DNA of 23,613 bases. It comes from Sulfurovum sp. (GTDB taxonomy: Bacteria > Campylobacterota > Campylobacteria > Campylobacterales > Sulfurovaceae). Each line of letters begins with the position of its first letter. Within the stretch, counting starts at the first letter, position 1. The translations under genes were made by a program, and so were the position numbers. Positions 13,760-21,314 of the stretch are shown piece after piece. Where the stretch lies: contig JADGDL010000033.1 in assembly GCA_016744875.1 (NCBI GenBank), positions 1-23,613 of the forward strand, given 5' to 3'. A model generated the notes under the pieces. That model worked only from the letters and a program-made list of their open reading frames with translations, was not told the origin of the DNA and made no database searches.

Positions 13760-15166
13760 ATGAGTTTAAAGTCATATTTAGACCTTTATACCTTACTCAA
13801 AACTGACAAAAGTTCAAGAGAAGAGAGACGTGCTTTTGCTCTCTCTCGAATGACTGAAAAACAAAGACCTATCGACCAACTCTTATCCTGGGTGAAGAAT
13901 CACCAATCCAAATTAAAAAAACCAAAACTTAGTGAGACACTTACTTCTTATCTTTATACGATGACTTTAACGCTTGTAATTATCGCAATAATTTTAGGTC
14001 TTTTATCTGGTATTGCTCTTTTGAGTTATAATGGTCATGAACCGGTGAATGTGGTTTATTTTATGGCTATGGTCATTGTCCTTCCGTTGATTACAATGAC
14101 CTTGACGTTCTTTTCTATGTTTAAAGCACAGAGTACGCAGAGTGTATTGGTGCATATTTCCCCATCATATTGGATGGAAAAAATTTTTCAACTGTTTTCT
14201 GATAAAAAGTATAACAGTTTGGAGACCTTGAACATAAATCCTTTACTTAGTAATTGGATTGTCATCAAGCGCGCCCAGTACATAGCACTGTTCTTCTCAT
14301 TGGGTTTACTTATCTCTCTGTTGGCTGTAGTGGCAACAAAAGACATTGCTTTTGCATGGAGTACAACTTTACAAGTGACACCCGAATCTTTCTATACTTT
14401 CTTATATACTTTGGCATTCCCATGGAGGGAATGGATGCCAGCGGCAGTTCCTTCATTTGAACTTATAGAACAGAGTCAGTATTTTAGGTTGGGAGATAAG
14501 TTGAGTGCAGAGATGGTAGCCAATGCCTCACAACTTGGGGAGTGGTGGAAATTTTTAACATTTGCAACACTTTTTTATGCCATTGTATTACGTGTGTTGA
14601 TGTATATCATTGCATCGTTAGGCTTACGTTATGCACTTAAAACTTCCTTCTTTACTCTCGAGAATGTCAGTACTTTACTACGTGATATGAATGAACCTGT
14701 CATATCTACCCATGCACTGACACAAGAAAAACATTTTGTAACTCATAGTGAAAATGAGATACAAGTACTCCGCCATCTACATGCATCCTATGATATGCTT
14801 CAAGGTTGGGCGATACCCCAAGATCAGTTGAGAGTCATGAGTGACAGTATGCAGGTTATCAGTCCAAATCTATTTGAGGTAGGAGGAGGTAATTCTTTAA
14901 AAGAGGACAGTGAGATCATTTCGAAAAGTCATGGAGAAGTTTTACTTTATGTGAAAGCATGGGAGCCTCCTACGATGGATTTTATGGATTATTTGGAAGA
15001 GTTACTGGAAAAAGCTGATAAAGTCATTGTTTATCCTGTTGGGCAAGCAAGTGAAGGCTATAAGGCTGAATCAAAATTCATAGATATATGGGCAAAGAAA
15101 CTCACACTCTTTAAACATGAAAAAGTATGTTTACTCGATATGAATAGTGAGGTAGAAGATGTATAG
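13760..15166 (+). CDS. DUF2868 membrane protein, partner of the DUF3482 GTPase
   Basis: A 468-residue protein with an N-terminal charged helix, four likely membrane segments (about 66-90, 97-120, 172-195 and 265-287) and a cytoplasmic C-terminal domain (about 300-468). That domain contains EVLLYVKAWEPPTMDFMDYLEELL and DKVIVYPVGQ, which looks like an alpha/beta domain. The pairing with an Era-like DUF3482 GTPase immediately downstream is a known bacterial gene pair of unknown function (DUF2868-DUF3482). The 3' end overlaps the GTPase start by eight bases, implying coupled translation and a shared complex. AGGA at 13746-13749 precedes the ATG. Confidence 0.75.
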   Translation: MSLKSYLDLYTLLKTDKSSREERRAFALSRMTEKQRPIDQLLSWVKNHQSKLKKPKLSETLTSYLYTMTLTLVIIAIILGLLSGIALLSYNGHEPVNVVYFMAMVIVLPLITMTLTFFSMFKAQSTQSVLVHISPSYWMEKIFQLFSDKKYNSLETLNINPLLSNWIVIKRAQYIALFFSLGLLISLLAVVATKDIAFAWSTTLQVTPESFYTFLYTLAFPWREWMPAAVPSFELIEQSQYFRLGDKLSAEMVANASQLGEWWKFLTFATLFYAIVLRVLMYIIASLGLRYALKTSFFTLENVSTLLRDMNEPVISTHALTQEKHFVTHSENEIQVLRHLHASYDMLQGWAIPQDQLRVMSDSMQVISPNLFEVGGGNSLKEDSEIISKSHGEVLLYVKAWEPPTMDFMDYLEELLEKADKVIVYPVGQASEGYKAESKFIDIWAKKLTLFKHEKVCLLDMNSEVEDV

Positions 15167-16556
15167 CCATACTCATCCAAAATTTGCAGTAGTGGGACAC
15201 CCAAATAAAGGGAAAAGCTCTATTGTTTCTGCATTGGCATTGGATGACACAGTGCAGATATCCGATACGCCGGGAACCACAAGTAAAAAAAGATCTTTCC
15301 CTTTAAAGGTGGATGGCAAGATTCTCTATGAACTTATAGACACTCCGGGTTTTCAACGTGCAAGACGTGTTTTGGCATGGCTGGAACAGCATGAGGTAAG
15401 TGCAGATAAAAAGCATGAAATCGTCTCTGCCTTTATCGATGAACATAGAGAAGATGCACGGTTTAACGATGAGATAGAACTTTTAGAACCTATCATGGAT
15501 GGTGCAGGTATCATTTATGTTGTAGATGGTTCCAAACCTTACGGTGAAGAATATGAAGCAGAGATGGAAGTACTCCGTTGGACAGGCCAGCCTTCCATGG
15601 CTCTTATTAATCATATAGATGATGCAGACTATTCTGGGGAATGGAAGAGAGCATTGGGTCAGTACTTTAAGATGGTACGTACCTTTAACCCTATGCAGAC
15701 AAATCTTGATCAGCATATCAGTATCCTGGAGAGTATGGCACAGCTTAGAGAAGAATGGATAGCACCTGTAAAAGCTTCTATTAAACTCTTTGAACGTTAT
15801 CAAGAACAGAAACTGGATCAAAGCAGTCAATTGATCAGCAGGCTGATTACAGATGGATTAAGTTATGTTGAACAACTTACTTTGTCAGATGATGAGATAT
15901 TGGATAAGCAAAAAGAAAAGATAGAAACAAATTATAAAGAGAACCTTCGTCACCTTGAATTGGATGTACAAAAAAAGATAGAGAGTGTATGGGATCATGC
16001 ACATCTTGAAAAAGAACAAGCTACCTTGACATTTGAAGATCTGGATCTTTTTTCCCAAGAAGCAGCTTCAGTTTTTGGTTTGACAAGAAAAGAGCTTATG
16101 ATCACTGGAGTGACATCCGGTGCAGTGACAGGTGCAGGGATAGATCTTCTCTTTGCGGGACATACACTGTTACTTGGTGGGGCAATAGGTGGTCTTGTTG
16201 GTGCTGCAGGTGCATATTTTGGTTTTGATGAACTATCAGATATTAAGGTATTGGGGAAAACTGTAGGTAAGCGAACGTTACTTATGGGACCTATGAAAAA
16301 TAGGAATTTCCCTTATATTTTACTGGGACGGGCTATTTTTTATACCTCCAAGACAGCCAATCGTTCACATGCTTCCCGAAATGTAGCTGATTTTAACATG
16401 GACAGCACTTTCAAAGAGAAGTGGTTAAATGAAGATTTACGTAAATCTTTAGAGGCTTGTCATAAAAAGTTCCGCTCAGGAAATGCGTTACAAACAGAGG
16501 TATTTGAAGCATATTCACAATTGATCAAAGAAGTTTTAGTAAAATTGATTAAATAA
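15159..16556 (+). CDS. Era-like GTPase with C-terminal DUF3482 domain
   Basis: This 465-residue protein has an N-terminal TRAFAC-type G domain. G1 is GHPNKGKS (13-20), G2 is the PGTTSKKR region (Thr40/Thr41) and G3 is DTPG (61-64). The G4 position reads NHID (151-154) instead of the usual NKxD, which would affect guanine recognition. The second half has a helical region and then a Gly-rich hydrophobic segment (about 315-355: GAVTGAGIDLLFAG, GGAIGGLVGAAGAYFG), consistent with membrane insertion or association as in other DUF3482 proteins. It is co-encoded with the overlapping DUF2868 membrane protein. Cellular role unknown. Confidence 0.83.
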   Translation: MYSHTHPKFAVVGHPNKGKSSIVSALALDDTVQISDTPGTTSKKRSFPLKVDGKILYELIDTPGFQRARRVLAWLEQHEVSADKKHEIVSAFIDEHREDARFNDEIELLEPIMDGAGIIYVVDGSKPYGEEYEAEMEVLRWTGQPSMALINHIDDADYSGEWKRALGQYFKMVRTFNPMQTNLDQHISILESMAQLREEWIAPVKASIKLFERYQEQKLDQSSQLISRLITDGLSYVEQLTLSDDEILDKQKEKIETNYKENLRHLELDVQKKIESVWDHAHLEKEQATLTFEDLDLFSQEAASVFGLTRKELMITGVTSGAVTGAGIDLLFAGHTLLLGGAIGGLVGAAGAYFGFDELSDIKVLGKTVGKRTLLMGPMKNRNFPYILLGRAIFYTSKTANRSHASRNVADFNMDSTFKEKWLNEDLRKSLEACHKKFRSGNALQTEVFEAYSQLIKEVLVKLIK

Positions 16557-16586
16557 CATTAAATATGAAAGGTAGGGTTACTTAAG

Positions 16587-17432
16587 ATGCAAAAGAAAAT
16601 AGCATATCAAGGTGTTCAGGGGGCATATTCTGAACAAGCTTGCAAAAATGCGTATAAGCATTATAAAACAGTTGCCTGTGATACCTTTCATGAAGCAATG
16701 TGGATGGTAGAAAGTGGTGATGCTGATCTGGCAATGATACCATTGGAAAATTCAACAGCTGGAAGAGTCGAAGAGATCTATCGCCTGATACCAAAAATGG
16801 CACTGCATGTCATCGGAGAACATTTTGAACCCGTAGTGCATTGCTTACTGGCACTTCCAAATGTAAATCTAAAAGAATTAAAATATGTGGCTTCCCATCC
16901 TCAGGCATTGGCACAGTGTCATAATAATATCATTGATCTTGGACTAAAAGCAGAAGCTAAACTTGACACGGCAGGTGCAGCAAAAGAGTTGCTGGAGTTA
17001 CAAGATATACATAGAGGAGCGATTGCTTCAAAGCTGGCAGCTGATATTTATGGACTTCAGATATTAAAAGAGAATTTTGAAGATATTCAAGGCAATACCA
17101 CACGTTTTTTTATACTTTCAAGAGAAAAAAATACACCTATTTATGAAGTATCGCAGAACTATATCACTTCACTTATATTTCAGGTAAAAAACATTCCGGC
17201 TGCTTTGTATAAAGTACTTGGAGGTTTTGCGACCAATGGGGTTAACATCTTAAAAATTGAGAGTTATATGGGGACCAATATGCTTCAGGGAAGTCAATTT
17301 CATATTGATATAGAGGGTCATACAGATGCCAATAACGTGAAATTAGCGCTTGATGAACTGGCTTTTTTTGCTAATGAAGTAAGGATTCTTGGAACCTATA
17401 TGAGTCATAGGCACCGTAGAACAGAGAATTAA
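16587..17432 (+). CDS. pheA: Prephenate dehydratase, monofunctional, with ACT domain
   Basis: This enzyme converts prephenate to phenylpyruvate for phenylalanine synthesis. The 281-residue protein starts directly with the dehydratase domain (KKIAYQGVQGAYSEQA) and has IPLENSTAGRV (51-61) and the catalytic GNTTRFF (169-175). A regulatory ACT domain follows (about 192-272) with the Phe-binding ESY motif at 225-227. No chorismate mutase domain is present, unlike the fused CM-dehydratase PheA common in Campylobacter and E. coli; arogenate dehydratase activity is an alternative. It is the last gene of its run and converges on pgpA with a 25-base gap holding only a weak TTAATC/GATTAA pairing. Confidence 0.9.
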   Translation: MQKKIAYQGVQGAYSEQACKNAYKHYKTVACDTFHEAMWMVESGDADLAMIPLENSTAGRVEEIYRLIPKMALHVIGEHFEPVVHCLLALPNVNLKELKYVASHPQALAQCHNNIIDLGLKAEAKLDTAGAAKELLELQDIHRGAIASKLAADIYGLQILKENFEDIQGNTTRFFILSREKNTPIYEVSQNYITSLIFQVKNIPAALYKVLGGFATNGVNILKIESYMGTNMLQGSQFHIDIEGHTDANNVKLALDELAFFANEVRILGTYMSHRHRRTEN

Positions 17433-17457
17433 TCTTTCTTCCTGTATTGTTTTTGGA

Positions 17458-17949
17458 TTAAAAAAGTTTTTCTATCCCTAGAAGTAGTAGCACAGATAAA
17501 AGTCCTCCAGCGATACCCGCAAGAACATCATCAAGCATTACCCCCAAACCACCTTTTAGTTCTCTGTCTATCCAACCTATGGTAGAGGGTTTCCAAATAT
17601 CAAAAAGACGGAATGCAGCAAAGCTGAAGAGAATGGCAAGGATCTCTGCGTAAGGGTAAGACATAGTAATGGCAGTAGAATAAGCGATCATCAGGCTTAG
17701 CCACATACCAGCAGCTTCATCTATGACAATGTGCTGTTGGTCATGGATACCGGTTGACTTTTCATATTTGTTTATCTCAAAGATTCCAATAATGGTAATG
17801 GCAATTGTAGCCATAAAAAGTGTTTCTAAACCTGCATAGTAAAGTATAACTAGTCCTACAGGGAGGGATGCAAGTGTCCCTACGGTACCTGGAGCTTTTG
17901 GACTCAGACCTGAACCAGCAAATGTCAAGAAGAATTTTTGTAAAGTCAT
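17458..17949 (-). CDS. pgpA: Phosphatidylglycerophosphatase A
   Basis: PgpA dephosphorylates phosphatidylglycerol-phosphate in the inner membrane. The 163-residue protein has the family motifs GSGLSPKAPGTVGTL (12-26), IVIDEAAGM (74-82) and FRLFDIWKPSTIGWIDRE (113-130), then GGLGVMLDDVLAG (133-145). It has several hydrophobic helices including a C-terminal one (about 143-158). It is the last gene of the ispDF operon, eight bases after the ATP-sulfurylase-like gene. AAGGAT precedes its ATG. Confidence 0.92.
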   Translation of the reverse strand: MTLQKFFLTFAGSGLSPKAPGTVGTLASLPVGLVILYYAGLETLFMATIAITIIGIFEINKYEKSTGIHDQQHIVIDEAAGMWLSLMIAYSTAITMSYPYAEILAILFSFAAFRLFDIWKPSTIGWIDRELKGGLGVMLDDVLAGIAGGLLSVLLLLGIEKLF

Positions 17950-17957
17950 AGGTATCC

Positions 17958-19139
17958 TTAGGTCAATGATGATGTCTGATAAAGTTTAATGAGTTTGAGG
18001 TAAAACTGCTCTTCACTTTGTTGTTCAAGTAAGCCTGAACCTGGCATAAGAGAGTAATGCATCTCTTGCAGGGTTTCAAATCTTTCAGGGAAGAGGGCTG
18101 TCAGAATGTTTGCAGATACCTCTTTTCTTACCAAGATAGATGGAGGGATGAGCCCGGACTGAATGAGTTTCAAAATGGACTCAGCATGGTAGTGTACATG
18201 GTGATGTTGCCCATGTGGACAGGTTGTAGTACTTACTAAAGTCTTACATGTGTCACAGTAGACGTACTCATCGATGGTTTTTATATTGATATCTATATCT
18301 TTACAGTGATCAAAGACAGAATTCAATCTGTTTTTATCGTAGTAGAGTCCTAGACCACCATGATTTTTACCGATGACAAGTTGGTTACATCCATAGTTCC
18401 TTGCTAGTAATGCATCGAGTATAAGTTCATTATATCCTGCAAAGACATAAGAGTTTTCAAAAGGAATAATGAGTACTTTATTACGTGGTAAAAAATTATC
18501 TATGAAGGTTGTTAATGCATTATGGCGTATGTCATAACGAAGCCCTTCTGACGTAAACGGTTTACGTAAAAAGATAATGAGCAGGTCTGATTCTGATAGT
18601 GCTTGACGGATCATACGTTCATGGGCACGATTCAGTGGATTTGCAGCTAACATCATGGAAGAGACAAACTTTGCACCTGTTCTTGTGATCATAGATTGTA
18701 TACGTTTTTTATTGTCTTCAATGAGTGGGTAAATTACTGTGTACTCACCGGAAACGGCAATATTTCCAAGTCTTGAAGTGGTATTCTTAACACCGGGGTG
18801 CGTACTGTCAGAAGTACCATAAATATTTTGTAGACGTTGTACAGGGTCCACTTTAAATGTATCTTCAACATGTAACTCTCCGACAATATTACCTTCATTG
18901 ACCAGGGTGACGACATCACCTCTTTTCAATTTTTTGAGGACCGCTTCATTCGCTTTACCTTTTGGTGCCAAAATAAAAGAGAAAGGAAAAGGAACACCTT
19001 TGTACATTTTTGTAGCATCTACCTCTTTTGCTTCTTGCTCATTCATCAAAGAATCAACAGGAGAAATAAGTCCTGCTTTAACTAAAGCGAGTGTAGAGAG
19101 TGCTTCTGCATCTATATAAAGTGATTTATTTTCTGACAT
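17958..19139 (-). CDS. ATP-sulfurylase-like protein with degenerate active site
   Basis: The 393-residue protein has the length and domain order of bacterial ATP sulfurylase. A PUA-like N-domain has GVPFPFSFILAP at 48-59, VEDTFKVD and THPGVKN at 113-119; the nucleotidyltransferase domain and the Cys/His zinc site C295-x2-C298 ... C307PH309 follow. The catalytic motif, normally QTRNPxHRxH, reads LAANPLNRAH (164-173): the Gln and Arg that bind sulfate and the first His are gone. GRxHAG reads GKNHGG (257-262), and an unusual HHHVHYH run follows the zinc site. Canonical sulfate activation is therefore doubtful. It corresponds to the gene annotated as possible sulfate adenylyltransferase beside the response regulator in C. 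jejuni. It begins nine bases after the regulator's stop. Confidence 0.75.
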   Translation of the reverse strand: MSENKSLYIDAEALSTLALVKAGLISPVDSLMNEQEAKEVDATKMYKGVPFPFSFILAPKGKANEAVLKKLKRGDVVTLVNEGNIVGELHVEDTFKVDPVQRLQNIYGTSDSTHPGVKNTTSRLGNIAVSGEYTVIYPLIEDNKKRIQSMITRTGAKFVSSMMLAANPLNRAHERMIRQALSESDLLIIFLRKPFTSEGLRYDIRHNALTTFIDNFLPRNKVLIIPFENSYVFAGYNELILDALLARNYGCNQLVIGKNHGGLGLYYDKNRLNSVFDHCKDIDINIKTIDEYVYCDTCKTLVSTTTCPHGQHHHVHYHAESILKLIQSGLIPPSILVRKEVSANILTALFPERFETLQEMHYSLMPGSGLLEQQSEEQFYLKLIKLYQTSSLT

Positions 19140-19148
19140 ATATCTTCC

Positions 19149-20030
19149 TTATTTTTTCTTAAATAGTCCATATTTTTTTCTTTTTTCCCAGAGACTTTTT
19201 CTTGAGATACCCAATTTTTTAGAGAGCTCTGTATCCGGGAATTTATATTGGAATGAGTTTACGATGAACTTGACATAATCATCGATCGTTAAGATCTCAT
19301 TTTGATCATAAAGTTTAGAGTCTGTGTTTAGGGTAATAGTTTCAAAATCACTTTCCAACTCACAGGTACTACATAATATGAATTCATAATTAGTCAGTAT
19401 TTCCAACAAATAAGCTTTATCTGTTTTTTTCAGTTCTTGTACTTCAGTAATGTAAAGCAGGGAGCTAGGCGAAGATTTTTCTATCTTCTCTTTCCAGTTT
19501 TTATCACTTAAAGGTATGAATGTCAGAAGTGTACCGCTCTGTTTTGAATGTTCAAAGACGATTTTATCTACTAACCTCTGATAATTTGTTTCTATTACAA
19601 TTGGTGTAGTGATAGTTGATATGTCAAATTCACTTTCAATGTCCTGAAGCAGGTTATCCATATACTCTTGATAGAGTGATGTCTGTTTCTTGAGTGCCTG
19701 GTACTCTTTATAATGTTCAATTTTACGCATAAGATCTTCAAGCATGAATGGTTTCACAATATAATCATTTGCACCAAGCTTGAGAGGTTCTCCTACTGTA
19801 TCATTATTGATATAATTGACCATCAAGATGATGATCTTTTCTTTAAATTTTGTAATGAGTGGCGATGTGTTTTGTCCAGGAAGGTTTGATGAGAGTAAGT
19901 AGACATCGCCATTACTCTGCATCGCTTCTTTAACTGAAGAGTATGTTTCTGTGTCATACCCCGTTTCAGTGAGTTTGGAGGCAATACTTTGTGCCAAATA
20001 GAGTTCATTTTCTACAATGATGATTTTCAT
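19149..20030 (-). CDS. Atypical response regulator, HP1021/Cj1608/CemR-like
   Basis: A 293-residue regulator. The receiver domain (1-110) keeps Lys93 in VKPF. The acidic pocket reads VENE instead of VDDE, and the phospho-acceptor Asp is Ser47 (LLSSNLPG), so it should not be controlled by classic phosphorylation. The same Ser is known in H. pylori HP1021, encoded beside ispDF. Residues about 140-235 resemble an eroded NtrC AAA+ core (SSLLYITEVQEL, then FILCSTCELESDF) without Walker A. The C-terminus is a Fis-type helix-turn-helix (ELSKKLGISRKSLWEKRKKYGL, 268-289). HP1021-family proteins control replication initiation, metabolism and redox responses. Its ATG overlaps the ispDF stop (ATGA, 20027-20030). 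Confidence 0.85.
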   Translation of the reverse strand: MKIIIVENELYLAQSIASKLTETGYDTETYSSVKEAMQSNGDVYLLSSNLPGQNTSPLITKFKEKIIILMVNYINNDTVGEPLKLGANDYIVKPFMLEDLMRKIEHYKEYQALKKQTSLYQEYMDNLLQDIESEFDISTITTPIVIETNYQRLVDKIVFEHSKQSGTLLTFIPLSDKNWKEKIEKSSPSSLLYITEVQELKKTDKAYLLEILTNYEFILCSTCELESDFETITLNTDSKLYDQNEILTIDDYVKFIVNSFQYKFPDTELSKKLGISRKSLWEKRKKYGLFKKK

Positions 20031-21148
20031 AATTCTTTCCAGTCTAAATAAGTTAAATTTGCTACGGCGTGAACGGTCACACCCTCTTTTCGTCCTACAA
20101 AACCAAGCTTTTCAGCAGTGGTCGCTTTGATGTTTACGAAATTTTTTCTAATACCAAGAAGGGATGCAAGTGTTGTACGCATTTCTTCTTTATAAGGCAT
20201 AAGCTTAGGTGCTTCTGCCATGATGGTAAGGTCAATATTGCCAATGATAAATCCATAAGCATTGATGCGTTTTACAGTGTCACTCAGGAGTATTTTTGAA
20301 TCAGCTCCTGCATACGTATCTTCAGTATCGGGATAATGTTCGCCGATGTCACCCATACTCGCAGCACCAAGTAGGGCATCAATAAGTGCATGGATAGCGA
20401 CATCCCCGTCACTGTGTGCTTTAAATCCATACGCAACATCTATGGGTACACCACATAAGAACATCTCTTTTTCTGATTCAAAAGGGTGTATATCTATGCC
20501 AAAACCTGTGAGTGTTTTGTTTGAGGGTGCTTGGAGACAGGAGAGTTTTTTCAGGTCTTGAATGGTAGTGAGTTTATGTGCATGGGTATCACCTTCAACA
20601 AACAGTACACTTTCACCCAGAGAAGAAACAGCAGAGCTGTCATCCGTAAAAATAGTATCTGTCTCTAGTGCTTTTTTGAGAATATTGGTAACAGAGAGTT
20701 GAGGTGTTTGGATGATCTTAACCTTATCTCTGTCTATAGGTTTTTCGTCCATATAAAGTGTATCTGTTACAGAAAGTACAGGTACGATGCACGAGGCATT
20801 TTCTTGTGCATCGAAGATACGTTCTATCATATCTTTAGGGATACAGGATCTGGCGATATCTGAGACAAGTACATGTGTAGTTGTTACTTTTTGTAGGGCA
20901 TTATAAAGAGAAGCCTGCCTGGAATCTCCACCCTCGATATAAGTATAAGATGCAAAGTTTTTCATGACTTGGATTTCTTCTTGTGTAGAAACAATGATAA
21001 CTTCGTCAAACAGCGCACTTTTTTCAAAGTGTTCAGCAACATATAACCATAATGGTATGTCGCCTGTATAAAGCCACTGTTTCTTAACATTGTTTTTAAA
21101 TCTTGAAGAACTTCCGGCACCCAGAAGGATCAGAGTAGTACTGAACAA
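20027..21148 (-). CDS. ispDF: Bifunctional IspD/IspF isoprenoid-synthesis enzyme (MEP pathway)
   Basis: This 373-residue fusion has an IspD cytidylyltransferase half (about 1-205; GAGSSSRF at 10-17, KKQW near 22, EGGDSRQASLYNAL at 72-85). The IspF cyclodiphosphate synthase half (about 212-373) has zinc ligands Asp219 and His221 in DIHPF, HSDGD at 245-249, and ATTAEK near the end. It converts MEP to CDP-ME and later CDP-MEP to MEcPP; the IspE step between them is encoded elsewhere. The fusion is typical of Campylobacterota. The start is a TTG at 21146-21148 preceded by AGGGGAG. No ATG lies between the upstream in-frame stop and the conserved N-terminus. It is the first gene of the operon. Confidence 0.94.
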   Translation of the reverse strand: MFSTTLILLGAGSSSRFKNNVKKQWLYTGDIPLWLYVAEHFEKSALFDEVIIVSTQEEIQVMKNFASYTYIEGGDSRQASLYNALQKVTTTHVLVSDIARSCIPKDMIERIFDAQENASCIVPVLSVTDTLYMDEKPIDRDKVKIIQTPQLSVTNILKKALETDTIFTDDSSAVSSLGESVLFVEGDTHAHKLTTIQDLKKLSCLQAPSNKTLTGFGIDIHPFESEKEMFLCGVPIDVAYGFKAHSDGDVAIHALIDALLGAASMGDIGEHYPDTEDTYAGADSKILLSDTVKRINAYGFIIGNIDLTIMAEAPKLMPYKEEMRTTLASLLGIRKNFVNIKATTAEKLGFVGRKEGVTVHAVANLTYLDWKEL

Positions 21149-21151
21149 ATA

Positions 21152-21160
21152 AACTCCCCT
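21152..21160 (-). promoter_or_regulatory. Ribosome binding site for the TTG start of ispDF
   Basis: Read on the minus strand, AGGGGAG ends about five bases before TTG at 21148. The upstream frame is closed by a stop at 21170-21172 and has no ATG, so TTG is the start. Confidence 0.7.
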
Positions 21161-21184
21161 ATAAAAATGTTATGTATCAAATTG

Positions 21185-21200
21185 TAACGGATTATACAAG
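21185..21200 (-). promoter_or_regulatory. Predicted promoter of the ispDF-regulator-sat-like-pgpA operon
   Basis: On the minus strand a perfect TATAAT occupies 21191-21196, preceded by CTTG. It would start transcription near 21185 and give a leader of about 37 bases. It lies in the 166-base gap shared with the divergent mrp gene. No convincing -35 hexamer is visible. Confidence 0.5.
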
Positions 21201-21269
21201 AGTGATGCTTATTCAATCTTTAATCAGATAAAATTACTCCTATTAAGTGAAAATTCAATCTAATTTAAG

Positions 21270-21300
21270 ATTCAGGTGGTATAACTCCTTATAACTAAAT
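21270..21300 (+). promoter_or_regulatory. Possible mrp promoter
   Basis: Two TATAAC hexamers (21280-21285 and 21290-21295), part of a short direct repeat, lie 19-29 bases before the mrp ATG. AGGAAT precedes the ATG at 21315. Either hexamer could act as a -10 element; no stronger candidate is seen. Confidence 0.3.
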
Positions 21301-21314
21301 TATTAGGAATAGAC

